Positions 52,341-60,054 of a stretch of 60,069 nt of DNA are shown piece after piece. The DNA comes from Thermoproteota archaeon. Its GTDB lineage: Archaea > Korarchaeota > Korarchaeia > Korarchaeales > Korarchaeaceae. The stretch lies in assembly GCA_027491785.1 (NCBI GenBank), contig JAOZGJ010000039.1, forward strand, positions 1 to 60,069, written 5' to 3'. The position numbers and the translations under genes are program-made. Below the pieces are notes generated by a model. That model saw only the letters and a program-made list of their open reading frames with translations. It made no database searches and had not been told where the DNA came from. The first letter of the stretch is position 1; every line of letters starts with the position of its first letter.

Positions 52341-53092
52341 TTTCTATCCACCAACCTATACGTGTAAGGCTTTCTGCTATCGTTCCTTGCTACAAATCCC
52401 TCAGCTATTAAATCCTTCAGGTAACGCCTCACCGTCACCTCCGCGAGCTCAAGCCTAGATGCTATCTCGACAGGTTTAAGGGGCTTTCCAGCCTCTTCTA
52501 GTACCTGAAGCACCCTATACTTCCCACTGACCTGAGGAGTTACTGCTTTCTTCAGTGAGGCAATCTCTTCCTTGTATAGGTCTCTCTCAGCCCTAGCTTT
52601 AGCTATATCGTACATTAGCTTGGAGAGGAAGTTCCTCACCTCCTCAATGGTGCCATCAGCTACATCGTTGCCCTTAGGCATCCACTTGAGGTAGCTAGAT
52701 AGAGTTTCCCCGGTCTTATTTATTATTGTAGAGAAAAGAGCTTCCATGAGATCCTTTACAGCTTGGGTGATGACAGCTATCTCCCTTTCTTCCAATTCCC
52801 TTACTTCCTTTGACCTTATCAAAAAAGAAAGATCCTGCTGAAATTGTGAGGCAAACTGTTCCTTCTTTATCCTGAAAAGGTCAGTGAGGCTGTTAGTAAG
52901 GAGCATTGGGATGTGGTTTATCGCCTCCATGCTCTTCTTATATGATGTCAGGAGATCGAATACAGGACCTTCATCTAATGGATATATCTTAGATAAATAT
53001 TTTAAATGCTCCTCGATTTTCTTATTTAACTGATCCTCATAATCGTTAAAAGTGACACTTTTATTTCCTAGCAAATCTCCGTCCAATAGCAA
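52298..53092 (-). CDS. coiled-coil protein with C-terminal winged helix-turn-helix
   Basis: Residues about 1-185 are helical, coiled-coil-like (long heptad-like stretches around SKEVRELEEREIAVI and YDIAKARAERDLYKE). Residues about 195-250 are a winged helix (YRVLQVLEEAGKPLKPVEIASRLELAEVTVRRYLKDLIAEGFV). A basic tail ends it (RMKRKERRKR). Likely a DNA-binding regulator that oligomerises; target unknown, perhaps its own operon. TTG start behind GGGGGAT. Confidence 0.72.
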   Translation of the reverse strand: MLLDGDLLGNKSVTFNDYEDQLNKKIEEHLKYLSKIYPLDEGPVFDLLTSYKKSMEAINHIPMLLTNSLTDLFRIKKEQFASQFQQDLSFLIRSKEVRELEEREIAVITQAVKDLMEALFSTIINKTGETLSSYLKWMPKGNDVADGTIEEVRNFLSKLMYDIAKARAERDLYKEEIASLKKAVTPQVSGKYRVLQVLEEAGKPLKPVEIASRLELAEVTVRRYLKDLIAEGFVARNDSRKPYTYRLVDRNWLSRMKRKERRKR

Positions 53093-53141
53093 TCCCCCAT
53101 TTCAAGGGCAGGATGGAACTAAAAACCTACATTTTAAAAAT

Positions 53142-53975
53142 TTACTTAATGTCCGTCGGTTTTATCAAGAAATCCACTCTTATCTTATAAATTCGTGGGG
53201 AATAGCTTGATACTACTCTGAATCCGATGGAAGTGGCTTCCCACCCCATCCTCATGGCTTCGGCTTTAAACATGTCCTCGGCCCTTCTAAAGGCATCGTC
53301 GCCTCCCCAATAGTAGAAATGGATGATCCCTCCGTTTCTCTTCAGGGCTCTGATTGCATATGGGATGAAGAGGTAAGCCCCCTTCGGAAGGGGCATCACC
53401 ACCCTATCAAAGAGCCCGTATAGAGCAGGAGTCACGAAAGCTACATCTCCCTCTATTGGAAATACCTTATGGCCGATCTTATTAAGGAGCACATTTTCTT
53501 GAAAATATCTTGCGGCTATAGGGTTTAATTCTATTCCCAGCACCTCCACTTCCTTAGCTTTGGCCATAGCAATAGCATAGGGTCCAACTCCAGCGAACAT
53601 CACTAAAATTAATTCCCCATCTCTGACCTGCTTAGCTAAGAGTCGCCTCTCGGTTGCCTCTCTCGGTGAGAAATACACGTATCTGGGATCTAGCTTCAGT
53701 CTGTAACCATATTCTTTGTGTATAACTTCCGTATCTTCAGATCCCGCTATGAGTCGAAGGGGCCTAACCCTGAATTCCCCTTCCCTAGCTCCAACCTTCT
53801 GTAGAACGGATTTTACGTGGGAATGCCTTCTCATTATGTCTCTCGCAACCTCTAGGGGAGATAGGCCTTCTGGCACCTCAACTACAGCTACTGCGCCTGT
53901 TTCCCTCGATCCTATGAGATCATATGGGATCCTCCTAAATCCTCTATTACCCAAGCCCATACACCCTAATGGCAT
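53142..53975 (-). CDS. Trm5/Taw2-family tRNA(G37) modification enzyme
   Basis: 277 residues: SAM site VMFAGVGPYAIAMAK, GIELNPIAARYFQENV, and the MPLPKGAYLF motif in place of NLP, with IIHFYYW as final strand. The family contains the m1G37 methyltransferase Trm5 and the wyosine aminocarboxypropyl transferase Taw2; the short length is nearer Taw2. It overlaps tatD by 29 bases. Confidence 0.88.
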   Translation of the reverse strand: MPLGCMGLGNRGFRRIPYDLIGSRETGAVAVVEVPEGLSPLEVARDIMRRHSHVKSVLQKVGAREGEFRVRPLRLIAGSEDTEVIHKEYGYRLKLDPRYVYFSPREATERRLLAKQVRDGELILVMFAGVGPYAIAMAKAKEVEVLGIELNPIAARYFQENVLLNKIGHKVFPIEGDVAFVTPALYGLFDRVVMPLPKGAYLFIPYAIRALKRNGGIIHFYYWGGDDAFRRAEDMFKAEAMRMGWEATSIGFRVVSSYSPRIYKIRVDFLIKPTDIK

Positions 53976-54705
53976 TATGTGTTGTTATCCTCGCCAATTC
54001 CTCTACATTGTATCCCTTCATCTCCGCTATGAATTTGGCTGATATCTTTATGTTGGCAGGCTCATTTCTCTGCTTAGGATCAGGGGCCAAGACAGGAGAG
54101 TCCGATTCTAGAACCATATTATCCAGTGGAGTTGCCTCAGCGACCTTTTGAACGTTTTTAGATCTAATCACATTTGTTGGGATACTTACGATCCACCCCT
54201 TACTTACTGCAAATTCAACATCCTCTTTCCTCCCTCCAAATGCATGAAGTACCACTCTAGTAACCTCTTCTTCATCAAGCAATCTGAGCACGGGCCTCTG
54301 TGCCCATAAGCTATGAACGACGAGGGGCTTATCTATCTCCTTAGCCAACTTTATGAACCTTCTGAATACCTCCTTTTGCTTTTCCTTAGGGGGACCTGTT
54401 CTTGCAACCCTGTAATCCAAGCCAACTTCGCCAACAGCAACTATATCATCGCTATACTCTTCAATGAGCTTTAAAGTATCCTCTACCTTCCTTTCATCGC
54501 CATACTCAGCTACATCTAAACCAATCGATATATTAACGAACCTGTTTCTCCTGAACAACTTTAGGGCCTTGATCGAGTCCTCTGGGTATATGGGAGAAGT
54601 CACAACCCCTATTACCCCGCTCATAACTGCTCTCTCAATTACTTCATCTCTATCGGAATCAAAGGCATCATCCTCCAAGTGACAGTGAGAGTCGAACAGT
54701 TCCAT
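53947..54705 (-). CDS. tatD: TatD-family metal-dependent hydrolase
   Basis: 252 residues, amidohydrolase fold: DSHCHLEDD at the start, GEVGLDYR, VVHSLWAQRPVL, VLHAFGG and LESDSPVLAP give the metal ligands. Members are 3'-5' exonucleases or D-aminoacyl hydrolases. It starts directly beside the TtuA-like gene (no gap) and overlaps the methyltransferase gene downstream. Confidence 0.92.
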   Translation of the reverse strand: MELFDSHCHLEDDAFDSDRDEVIERAVMSGVIGVVTSPIYPEDSIKALKLFRRNRFVNISIGLDVAEYGDERKVEDTLKLIEEYSDDIVAVGEVGLDYRVARTGPPKEKQKEVFRRFIKLAKEIDKPLVVHSLWAQRPVLRLLDEEEVTRVVLHAFGGRKEDVEFAVSKGWIVSIPTNVIRSKNVQKVAEATPLDNMVLESDSPVLAPDPKQRNEPANIKISAKFIAEMKGYNVEELARITTHNAIRVYGLG

Positions 54706-55593
54706 CTAGAGAACCTCCCTATTCAGCCTCTCCTTCAATCTGCAGAAGGCGCATATCCTCCCTGATGTCGGATAGCCGCACCTCTCGCATAAATTTATTT
54801 TCCTAGGTGGTGGCTCGGACATCTTAGCAAGCTTTCTTAGGGAGCTAACGAAATTTACTAGAGAGGAAGGCCACTGCCTTCTTATCTGATAGAGTAGGGG
54901 TTTTATCACCGCTTGTTTGTCCTTACCCTCGTAGGGGCATTTGGTCGAACACGTACGTAATCCCTTGACCCTGACGTAGTTTAAAGAATCGGCATCACTG
55001 ACCCAAAAGAGAGGTTTTACCTTTCCAGCCATCTTGTATTTAGGGAGAGGAGGAGTTACAGAATCATATTGGTAGAAAAGATAGTTTAAAGAGTGATTTA
55101 TCAGGTTATTGAGGCCGAAGTAGGCCATATCATCGAGGTTATGTCCCGTGGCAACGTAATCGTATCCCCTCTCTATGGCATATCTGTTAAGCAAGTACCT
55201 GTTCACCACGCCGCATACCAAGCAGGCAGCTCTTGGATCGTTAGGAACGTTGATACCCCATTCCCTCACATCTATTATGTAGCTTTCTAGTTCTAGTTCA
55301 TCAACTAGGGATTTAAAGACCTCTAGGCAGTCAGGAGCCATTCCTGTATAAACAATAGCTGCTCCAAGCTTTAGATCGTATTTCTCAGCTAATAGACCAG
55401 AAGAGTGAAGGGCGGCTATGGAATCTTTTCCTCCTGAGACGCCGAATAATATAGAGCTTCCCCTCTTGACCTTCCTGAGGACGCGATCTACCCTCTTCAA
55501 GAAGTACCTCTCAAAGTGATCTTCGCATACCCAATAGCCCAGGTTCTCAACAAATATGGTACCCTCTCGCCGACAGTAATGACATTTCATCAT
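54706..55593 (-). CDS. TtuA/Ncs6-like tRNA 2-thiolation enzyme
   Basis: 295 residues. N-terminal zinc CHYC...CxxH, PP-loop LFGVSGGKDSIAALH, catalytic/cluster cysteines in ACLVCGVVN and CSTKCPY, GHNLDD, and a C-terminal zinc pair CERCG ... CAFC. Adenylates and thiolates a tRNA uridine or cytidine, giving heat-stable tRNA in TtuA. The TATA box 55613-55620 puts the mRNA start at ATG 55593 (leaderless). First gene of the unit with tatD and the methyltransferase: a tRNA-modification cluster. Confidence 0.9.
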   Translation of the reverse strand: MMKCHYCRREGTIFVENLGYWVCEDHFERYFLKRVDRVLRKVKRGSSILFGVSGGKDSIAALHSSGLLAEKYDLKLGAAIVYTGMAPDCLEVFKSLVDELELESYIIDVREWGINVPNDPRAACLVCGVVNRYLLNRYAIERGYDYVATGHNLDDMAYFGLNNLINHSLNYLFYQYDSVTPPLPKYKMAGKVKPLFWVSDADSLNYVRVKGLRTCSTKCPYEGKDKQAVIKPLLYQIRRQWPSSLVNFVSSLRKLAKMSEPPPRKINLCERCGYPTSGRICAFCRLKERLNREVL

Positions 55594-55612
55594 CTAACAT
55601 CAAACAAACTAT

Positions 55613-55620
55613 TTATATAA
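55613..55620. promoter_or_regulatory. palindromic TATA box shared by ttuA-like gene and tRNA-Trp
   Basis: TTATATAA is self-complementary and lies 24 bases from the leaderless ATG on the minus strand and 34 bases from the mature 5' end of tRNA-Trp on the plus strand (a ten-base leader). A further TTTAAAG at 55631-55637 could serve neither gene at the right distance. Confidence 0.5.
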
Positions 55621-55667
55621 CCTCCTCTAATTTAAAGAAAGGAAGGTCAAGGGGCCGTGGCCCAGTC

Positions 55668-55704
55668 TGGCTCTCTCCCTGTGATTGGGGAGGATGCCCT
55701 GGAA
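55668..55704 (+). other. D-loop intron of tRNA-Trp (37 bases)
   Basis: Exon CCAG (55662-55665) pairs with intron CUGG (55699-55702), flanked by three-base bulges UCU (55666-55668) and AAA (55703-55705). Cutting after the second base of each bulge yields a perfect D loop. The intron body folds as GGC...GCC and CUCCC...GGGAG. The helix outside the 3' bulge is weak, so this is a relaxed motif. Boundaries are inferred. Confidence 0.75.
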
Positions 55705-55725
55705 AGGCAGGGCGGCGGGCTCCAG

Positions 55726-55747
55726 TCATTGGAGCAATGAGGGGGAG
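55726..55747 (+). other. anticodon-loop (37/38) intron of tRNA-Trp (22 bases)
   Basis: CUCC (55720-55723) pairs with GGGG (55742-55745); the bulges are AGU (55724-55726) and AGA (55746-55748), and an inner UCAUU/AAUGA hairpin caps it. Cutting after the second base of each bulge gives the canonical 37/38 site. At 22 bases it is too short for a box C/D guide, unlike the long tRNA-Trp intron of many euryarchaea. Confidence 0.88.
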
Positions 55748-55802
55748 ACCCGTAGGGCGTGGGTTCAAATCCCACCGGCCCCACCACCTTCCATTAGGGG
55801 GC

Positions 55803-57245
55803 GTGGTCCCAACGAATATTGCTGCTGTTAGGTCATCGGACAAGAGCGTGAGAAATGCTGTCAAATACACATTGGATTCACTGGGTCTCTTCTGGGAGGA
55901 GGTCGAGGAGCCCGATCCCTTGAGGCACTCCGTCGCGATATTCCCTGAAGCAGCGGAGTTTGTGCCGATCGTAATCCCCTCCATATTCATCGGAGAAACT
56001 GCCATTTCCTATTATGGCGGAGAGAAGAAGGAAGTGGAGAACTCTCCACCGGAGCCAGCTGGGTTCCTCAATGTGAATAATGTAAGGATTCCCTATTTTG
56101 GAGTTAAGTACGAGCCTAGTGGGGATAGAATCTTGAGACAGGCCCCCCTCTATGCTAAGGATAATAACTTGCTTCTGGGTTATGATCTCTTCAGGAACAT
56201 TAGCTATTTTCTCAAAGGAGGAGAATCTTCATTAAATATTAGGAGGATAAAATCCAGCGATAAGAGGTTTGATCCAAAGGTCCTAGAGGAGATAAGAGGA
56301 ACGCCTCCCTCAATACCTATTGTAGACGTTCATGCCAGATTCCTCCTTTCATCGATACTCCTCCTTCATAAGAGGGAGGGTTTTCCCCTGATTATGAAGA
56401 AAGTCCCTCCTTCCGGTTATAACGGAGCTTTATCGGTATCTGTACCTGTATTCAGGACTGGAAGATCTAGATTTAGATTTAACCCATTTAGAAAGCCGGA
56501 ATCTTGGATAGAGAGCCTCGCTAGGCATGCAGACCCTCTATCCTTCTTCGTGGGTAGGGGAGATGACTATACCCCTTCCAAGGTGAGGGACCTGCTCCTC
56601 TCATTGGAGGAAAACGGGCATGAAGTTGGCCTTCTCGCTTCCCTTAGAGCCTCTATAGATCACATGGTCATATCAGAGGAATATGAGGAGCTTACAAGTA
56701 TTATAAAGAGGGGAAACGTAGGGATAAGGTTCAAGGGCATAATTTCAACTTTGGTAGATGCGTGGAAGTCAGCAGCTTATGTTAGATCCAGTTATGTACT
56801 AGCTGGCGAGCTATCTAGAGGAATAGGCTTTTCACTGGGGATAAGCTATCCATTCAAGCCTAACGACTTGGTGTGGAATATACCTGTAGTTGCTAGGGTT
56901 TCAACGACCGATTCCGCAAGGAGAGTGGCGGATCTAGTAGCTAGGTGGGAGTGCGTAGTGGATGTGGATGCCTTAAATGACTTATCCGCTATTTCCTTGA
57001 TTAGGAACGCCCAGGAGAGGGGCATATGGGTTACCACGCCTACTGAGATAATAGAGAGGTTCAGATCTGTGTCTGAGATTAAGGGCTTGTTCAGATACGA
57101 TAGAAGGTACCTAGAAGGCAAGATGACATCCTATTCTGATGTGGAGGATCTACAACTCAGGATAATAAGTCCAGAGGGCAAGGATATACTCCTAAAGGTA
57201 GATCTAAAAGGGAATAGGCCCAAAGAGATTAATGTCCCTGTATAG
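55803..57245 (+). CDS. unknown protein, perhaps degenerate polysaccharide-deacetylase-like
   Basis: 481 residues from GTG 55803, which is the first start after the tRNA; the frame itself runs back into the tRNA gene. No signal peptide or membrane helix. The region about 240-400 (IDHMVISEEYEELTSIIKRG, then GIRFKG and YVLAGELSRGIGFSLG) has the order of a NodB-type carbohydrate esterase but lacks its Asp-Asp and HxxxH metal ligands, so activity is doubtful. Start and function uncertain; the 3' end overlaps the convergent repair gene by 17 bases. Confidence 0.6.
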   Translation: MVPTNIAAVRSSDKSVRNAVKYTLDSLGLFWEEVEEPDPLRHSVAIFPEAAEFVPIVIPSIFIGETAISYYGGEKKEVENSPPEPAGFLNVNNVRIPYFGVKYEPSGDRILRQAPLYAKDNNLLLGYDLFRNISYFLKGGESSLNIRRIKSSDKRFDPKVLEEIRGTPPSIPIVDVHARFLLSSILLLHKREGFPLIMKKVPPSGYNGALSVSVPVFRTGRSRFRFNPFRKPESWIESLARHADPLSFFVGRGDDYTPSKVRDLLLSLEENGHEVGLLASLRASIDHMVISEEYEELTSIIKRGNVGIRFKGIISTLVDAWKSAAYVRSSYVLAGELSRGIGFSLGISYPFKPNDLVWNIPVVARVSTTDSARRVADLVARWECVVDVDALNDLSAISLIRNAQERGIWVTTPTEIIERFRSVSEIKGLFRYDRRYLEGKMTSYSDVEDLQLRIISPEGKDILLKVDLKGNRPKEINVPV

Positions 57246-58101
57246 CCTCCTTGGAATACTTGTGAGCTAATATTAGGGGTAGGGGCTGTCTACCCTTCCT
57301 CCAAAACTTCAGTGCAATTTTCTTGCTGCTTCTCACATCGGTCAGATATCCTGGAGATATATAGCCCTTATTCACCAACGTACCGACCTCTTCCCCATCC
57401 AAGAGGATGAGATCTCCCTTGACCTCGCCAACGAGCTTAGACTTCGCTACCCCTATGGAGGGCCTGTTTAGGAGGAGTCCTAGGTGAGATGCCTCGCCAA
57501 ATCTCCTTGGATGGGCAAGTCCATGGCCGTCCACAAAGATTACATCGAAATCACATGACTTAGAGGATGGGTACATACCTCTGAGTTCTCTGAACGCTAG
57601 GTAGGTCGGCACGTATGGTACCTGTGGGATGAACCTCTCATGCCTCACCTCCAAGATCTCCAACTCGCTGCTCAAGCTCACGCAGGTACCCGCCGCATAG
57701 TCTTTCCCGTAACTCACATCTACACCAGCAGCCACTTCTGCATCTTCAAGTGGGATTAAACTCAATTTATCGGCGAGATAGAGCTGATCTCTAGCCATTA
57801 TCTTGAAGATGGGCCATACACGAATTTCCGAATGAAAATTCCCGCTTAAAAGATCATCTAGTCCTCCTTCCTCCCTTATCCTCTCAATAGCTCCTGGTAG
57901 AGGCTTGCCTTCCGATGAGACCACCCTCCACCAAGGAATTTCAGGCATCTCACTAGCTATTTTCAGGCATTCATTTCTTACTGCCAGCGAAGCCCTAACA
58001 TCTCCCATCGCTTCAGCTATTATCTTAAAAGTAGTTACCTTACCAGCCGGTATGTCCCTCAAGGCCTCAGCTAGGATCTCCTGAAACTTGGATCGGGGCA
58101 A
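57229..58101 (-). CDS. nfi: alkyltransferase-like (ATL) - endonuclease V fusion
   Basis: Residues 1 to about 90 are an MGMT-like DNA-binding domain (FQEILAEALRDIPAGKVTTF and EIPWWRVVSSEG). The active-site PCHR is PWWR here (Trp57-Trp58), so it cannot accept alkyl groups and is ATL-like. Residues about 100-290 are endonuclease V: AGVDVSYG (Asp128), PYVPTYLAFRE wedge, FVDGHGLAHPRRFGEASHLG and IGVAKSKL. It nicks DNA 3' of deaminated bases such as hypoxanthine. An AGT-EndoV fusion with active Cys is known from Ferroplasma. TTG start behind GGTGGTGAG. Confidence 0.9.
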   Translation of the reverse strand: MPRSKFQEILAEALRDIPAGKVTTFKIIAEAMGDVRASLAVRNECLKIASEMPEIPWWRVVSSEGKPLPGAIERIREEGGLDDLLSGNFHSEIRVWPIFKIMARDQLYLADKLSLIPLEDAEVAAGVDVSYGKDYAAGTCVSLSSELEILEVRHERFIPQVPYVPTYLAFRELRGMYPSSKSCDFDVIFVDGHGLAHPRRFGEASHLGLLLNRPSIGVAKSKLVGEVKGDLILLDGEEVGTLVNKGYISPGYLTDVRSSKKIALKFWRKGRQPLPLILAHKYSKEAIQGH

Positions 58102-58140
58102 CTCACCACCGTTTTAAATAAGGAGCATATCAATAAAGGG

Positions 58141-60054
58141 ATGACCAAAGATCCCTTAGGCTCTTTCAAGTATGGGTTTGCTCACGAGGTTAATAGAGTC
58201 CTCTCTCAACTCGGATCTTCCCTTGAATTCAATCCACTCCAAGTAGCTAGATCGCCCAAGGACAAGAAAGCCTTTGGACTCCCTGTAGGGTTCAAAGCCG
58301 CAAAAGAGCTTAAAAAGAGACCAGAAGAAGCTGCTGAGTTAGTAGCCGAATCTTTAAACCTTAATAAAATCCCTTACGCCTCTAAACTTGTTATAATGGG
58401 AGGATACCTCAATGTACTGATAGATAGGGACTCTCTGTTCAAAGATGTCCTGAATCTGGCGGGAAGGGAGGAGCTAGGAAAGGGGGATAAGAAGGGCGCT
58501 ACAATAATGGTGGAGCATACAAGCGTTAATCCGGTTCATCCCTTACACGTTGGCAGTGGCAGAAATGCAATAATAGGGGACTCTTTCGCGAGAATCATAG
58601 CCTATCTAGGCTGGAATGTTAGGAGGCACTACCTAGTGAATGACTGTAATCTACAAGTCGCGATATTGGCCGCTGGGAGATCCAAGGTAAAAGATTTGAA
58701 ACCTAAAGGGAAGAGGGATCATTGGTATGGGCTTATATATGCTATGGCCAATGCCGCCTTGGAGATATGGAAGATAAAGGAGGGAAAAACCGAAGAGGGG
58801 GAATCCTTAAGCGAGTGGGAGGAAACAATTGAAAGGGTTAGGTCCCAAGATCCTCAAATCGCTGAAGGGATAAGGGAGATAACGGAAGATTATGTGATGA
58901 ATCTCCTCAAGAGATATCAAAGGGGGGATGAGGAAGCTAAGCTCCTGTTCAGGGAGGTATCGGAGTCCGTACTTGACGGATTCATTGAGACCTTGGGAAG
59001 AATGGGTATAAAGTATGACCAGTTCGACTGGGAGAGCGAACTGATATGGAAGAGCTGGGTATCAAAGGCCATTGAGAAACTTAGGAAATCCGGTTACTTG
59101 GGAATGGATGGAAATGCTATATACGTAGATCTCGATAGGGCGATAAGGGAGAGAGAGGATATAAGAAGGATATTTGGGATGACAGAGGAACACCTGAATT
59201 CTCTAATATCTCAGGGTAAGCTCAGCGAGATAGTCCCCCCTAGATTCTATCTAACTAGATCAGATGGAACTTGGCTTTACACGGGTACAGATGTGGCGTA
59301 CTCCCTCTACAAGATAGAGACGACCGATGCTGAGAGATGTTATAACGTTATAGCGACAGAGCAGACCCTTGAACAGAGAGAAGTCAGGGCAAGTTTAGCC
59401 TTAATGGGGTATGACCCAGATTTCCTAATACATCTAGCATATGAGATGGTGAACCTCATAGGAATAAGGATGTCCGGGAGGAGAGCTGTCTATATAACTC
59501 TTGACGATCTCTTGGATGAAGCTAAAAGGAAGGTTATCGATATATTGGCTAAAAGAGGGATAAAGGAGAGGGAAGAAATGGAGGAGATAGCTGAGAAGGT
59601 GGCCATTGGCGCCTTGAAATACGCTTTGATAAATGTATCTCCAATGAAGGTGGTTCAGTTCAGATGGGAGAGGGTCCTAGATTTCGAGACAAATAGCGGA
59701 CCCTTTGTTCAATACTCTTACACTAGAGCCTATAATATATTGAAGAAAGCCGATCGTATTCCCAAATCTTTCGATCCATCTAAATTGAATTCAGATCTGG
59801 AGGTAGAGCTTGTATACATGCTTGCTAGGTTTCCAGAGAGGGTTCAGAGTTCATATTCCCTTCTCAGACCGGATCTAATATCCCAGTATGCGAACGACCT
59901 AGCTTCTCTATTCAACAAATTCTATGAGGAACATCCGGTCCTCACCGCTCCTGAAGGTGTTAGAGAAGCAAGAATAAAACTGGTTCAAGGGGTTAAAGGT
60001 GTTCTAGGTAAGGCCCTAGATCTAATAGGGGTTCCTAGACTGGAGCGCATGTAG
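58141..60054 (+). CDS. argS: arginyl-tRNA synthetase
   Basis: 637 residues, complete. Class-I signature HTSVNPVHPLHVGSGRN (HVGS as HIGH), YLVNDCNLQV, the ArgRS-typical GTDVAYSLYKI and a C-terminal DALR domain with YSYTRAYNILKKA. The KMSK loop is replaced by MSGRRA, common in ArgRS. A TTTAAATAAGG box about 25 bases upstream fits a leaderless start at ATG 58141. Confidence 0.95.
   Translation: MTKDPLGSFKYGFAHEVNRVLSQLGSSLEFNPLQVARSPKDKKAFGLPVGFKAAKELKKRPEEAAELVAESLNLNKIPYASKLVIMGGYLNVLIDRDSLFKDVLNLAGREELGKGDKKGATIMVEHTSVNPVHPLHVGSGRNAIIGDSFARIIAYLGWNVRRHYLVNDCNLQVAILAAGRSKVKDLKPKGKRDHWYGLIYAMANAALEIWKIKEGKTEEGESLSEWEETIERVRSQDPQIAEGIREITEDYVMNLLKRYQRGDEEAKLLFREVSESVLDGFIETLGRMGIKYDQFDWESELIWKSWVSKAIEKLRKSGYLGMDGNAIYVDLDRAIREREDIRRIFGMTEEHLNSLISQGKLSEIVPPRFYLTRSDGTWLYTGTDVAYSLYKIETTDAERCYNVIATEQTLEQREVRASLALMGYDPDFLIHLAYEMVNLIGIRMSGRRAVYITLDDLLDEAKRKVIDILAKRGIKEREEMEEIAEKVAIGALKYALINVSPMKVVQFRWERVLDFETNSGPFVQYSYTRAYNILKKADRIPKSFDPSKLNSDLEVELVYMLARFPERVQSSYSLLRPDLISQYANDLASLFNKFYEEHPVLTAPEGVREARIKLVQGVKGVLGKALDLIGVPRLERM

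Larger units (their letters stand above)
55651..55786 (+). tRNA. tRNA-Trp (CCA) with two introns and encoded CCA end
   Basis: Acceptor GGGGCCG (55651-55657) pairs with CGGCCCC (55776-55782), discriminator A and encoded CCA. T arm is GUGGG/CCCAC with UUCAAAU. Anticodon stem GCGGG (55715-55719) pairs with CCCGU (55749-55753). Removing introns 55668-55704 and 55726-55747 leaves D arm GCCC-AGUCAGGCA-GGGC with G18G19 and A21, anticodon loop CUCCAGA (anticodon CCA) and a 77-base tRNA including CCA. Both intron sites fit bulge-helix-bulge type splicing. Confidence 0.93.

Noticed and set aside
55720-55748. Other anticodons (GAG for Leu or GGG for Pro) in the tRNA
   Set aside because: Only the CUCCAG|A junction gives a seven-base loop with U33 and a canonical 37/38 intron with two three-base bulges; Leu would also need a long variable arm, which is absent.
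55737-55802. Coding start of the unknown protein inside the tRNA gene (ATG 55737)
   Set aside because: The first codons read through tRNA sequence; the tRNA fold is unambiguous, so the protein must start later.
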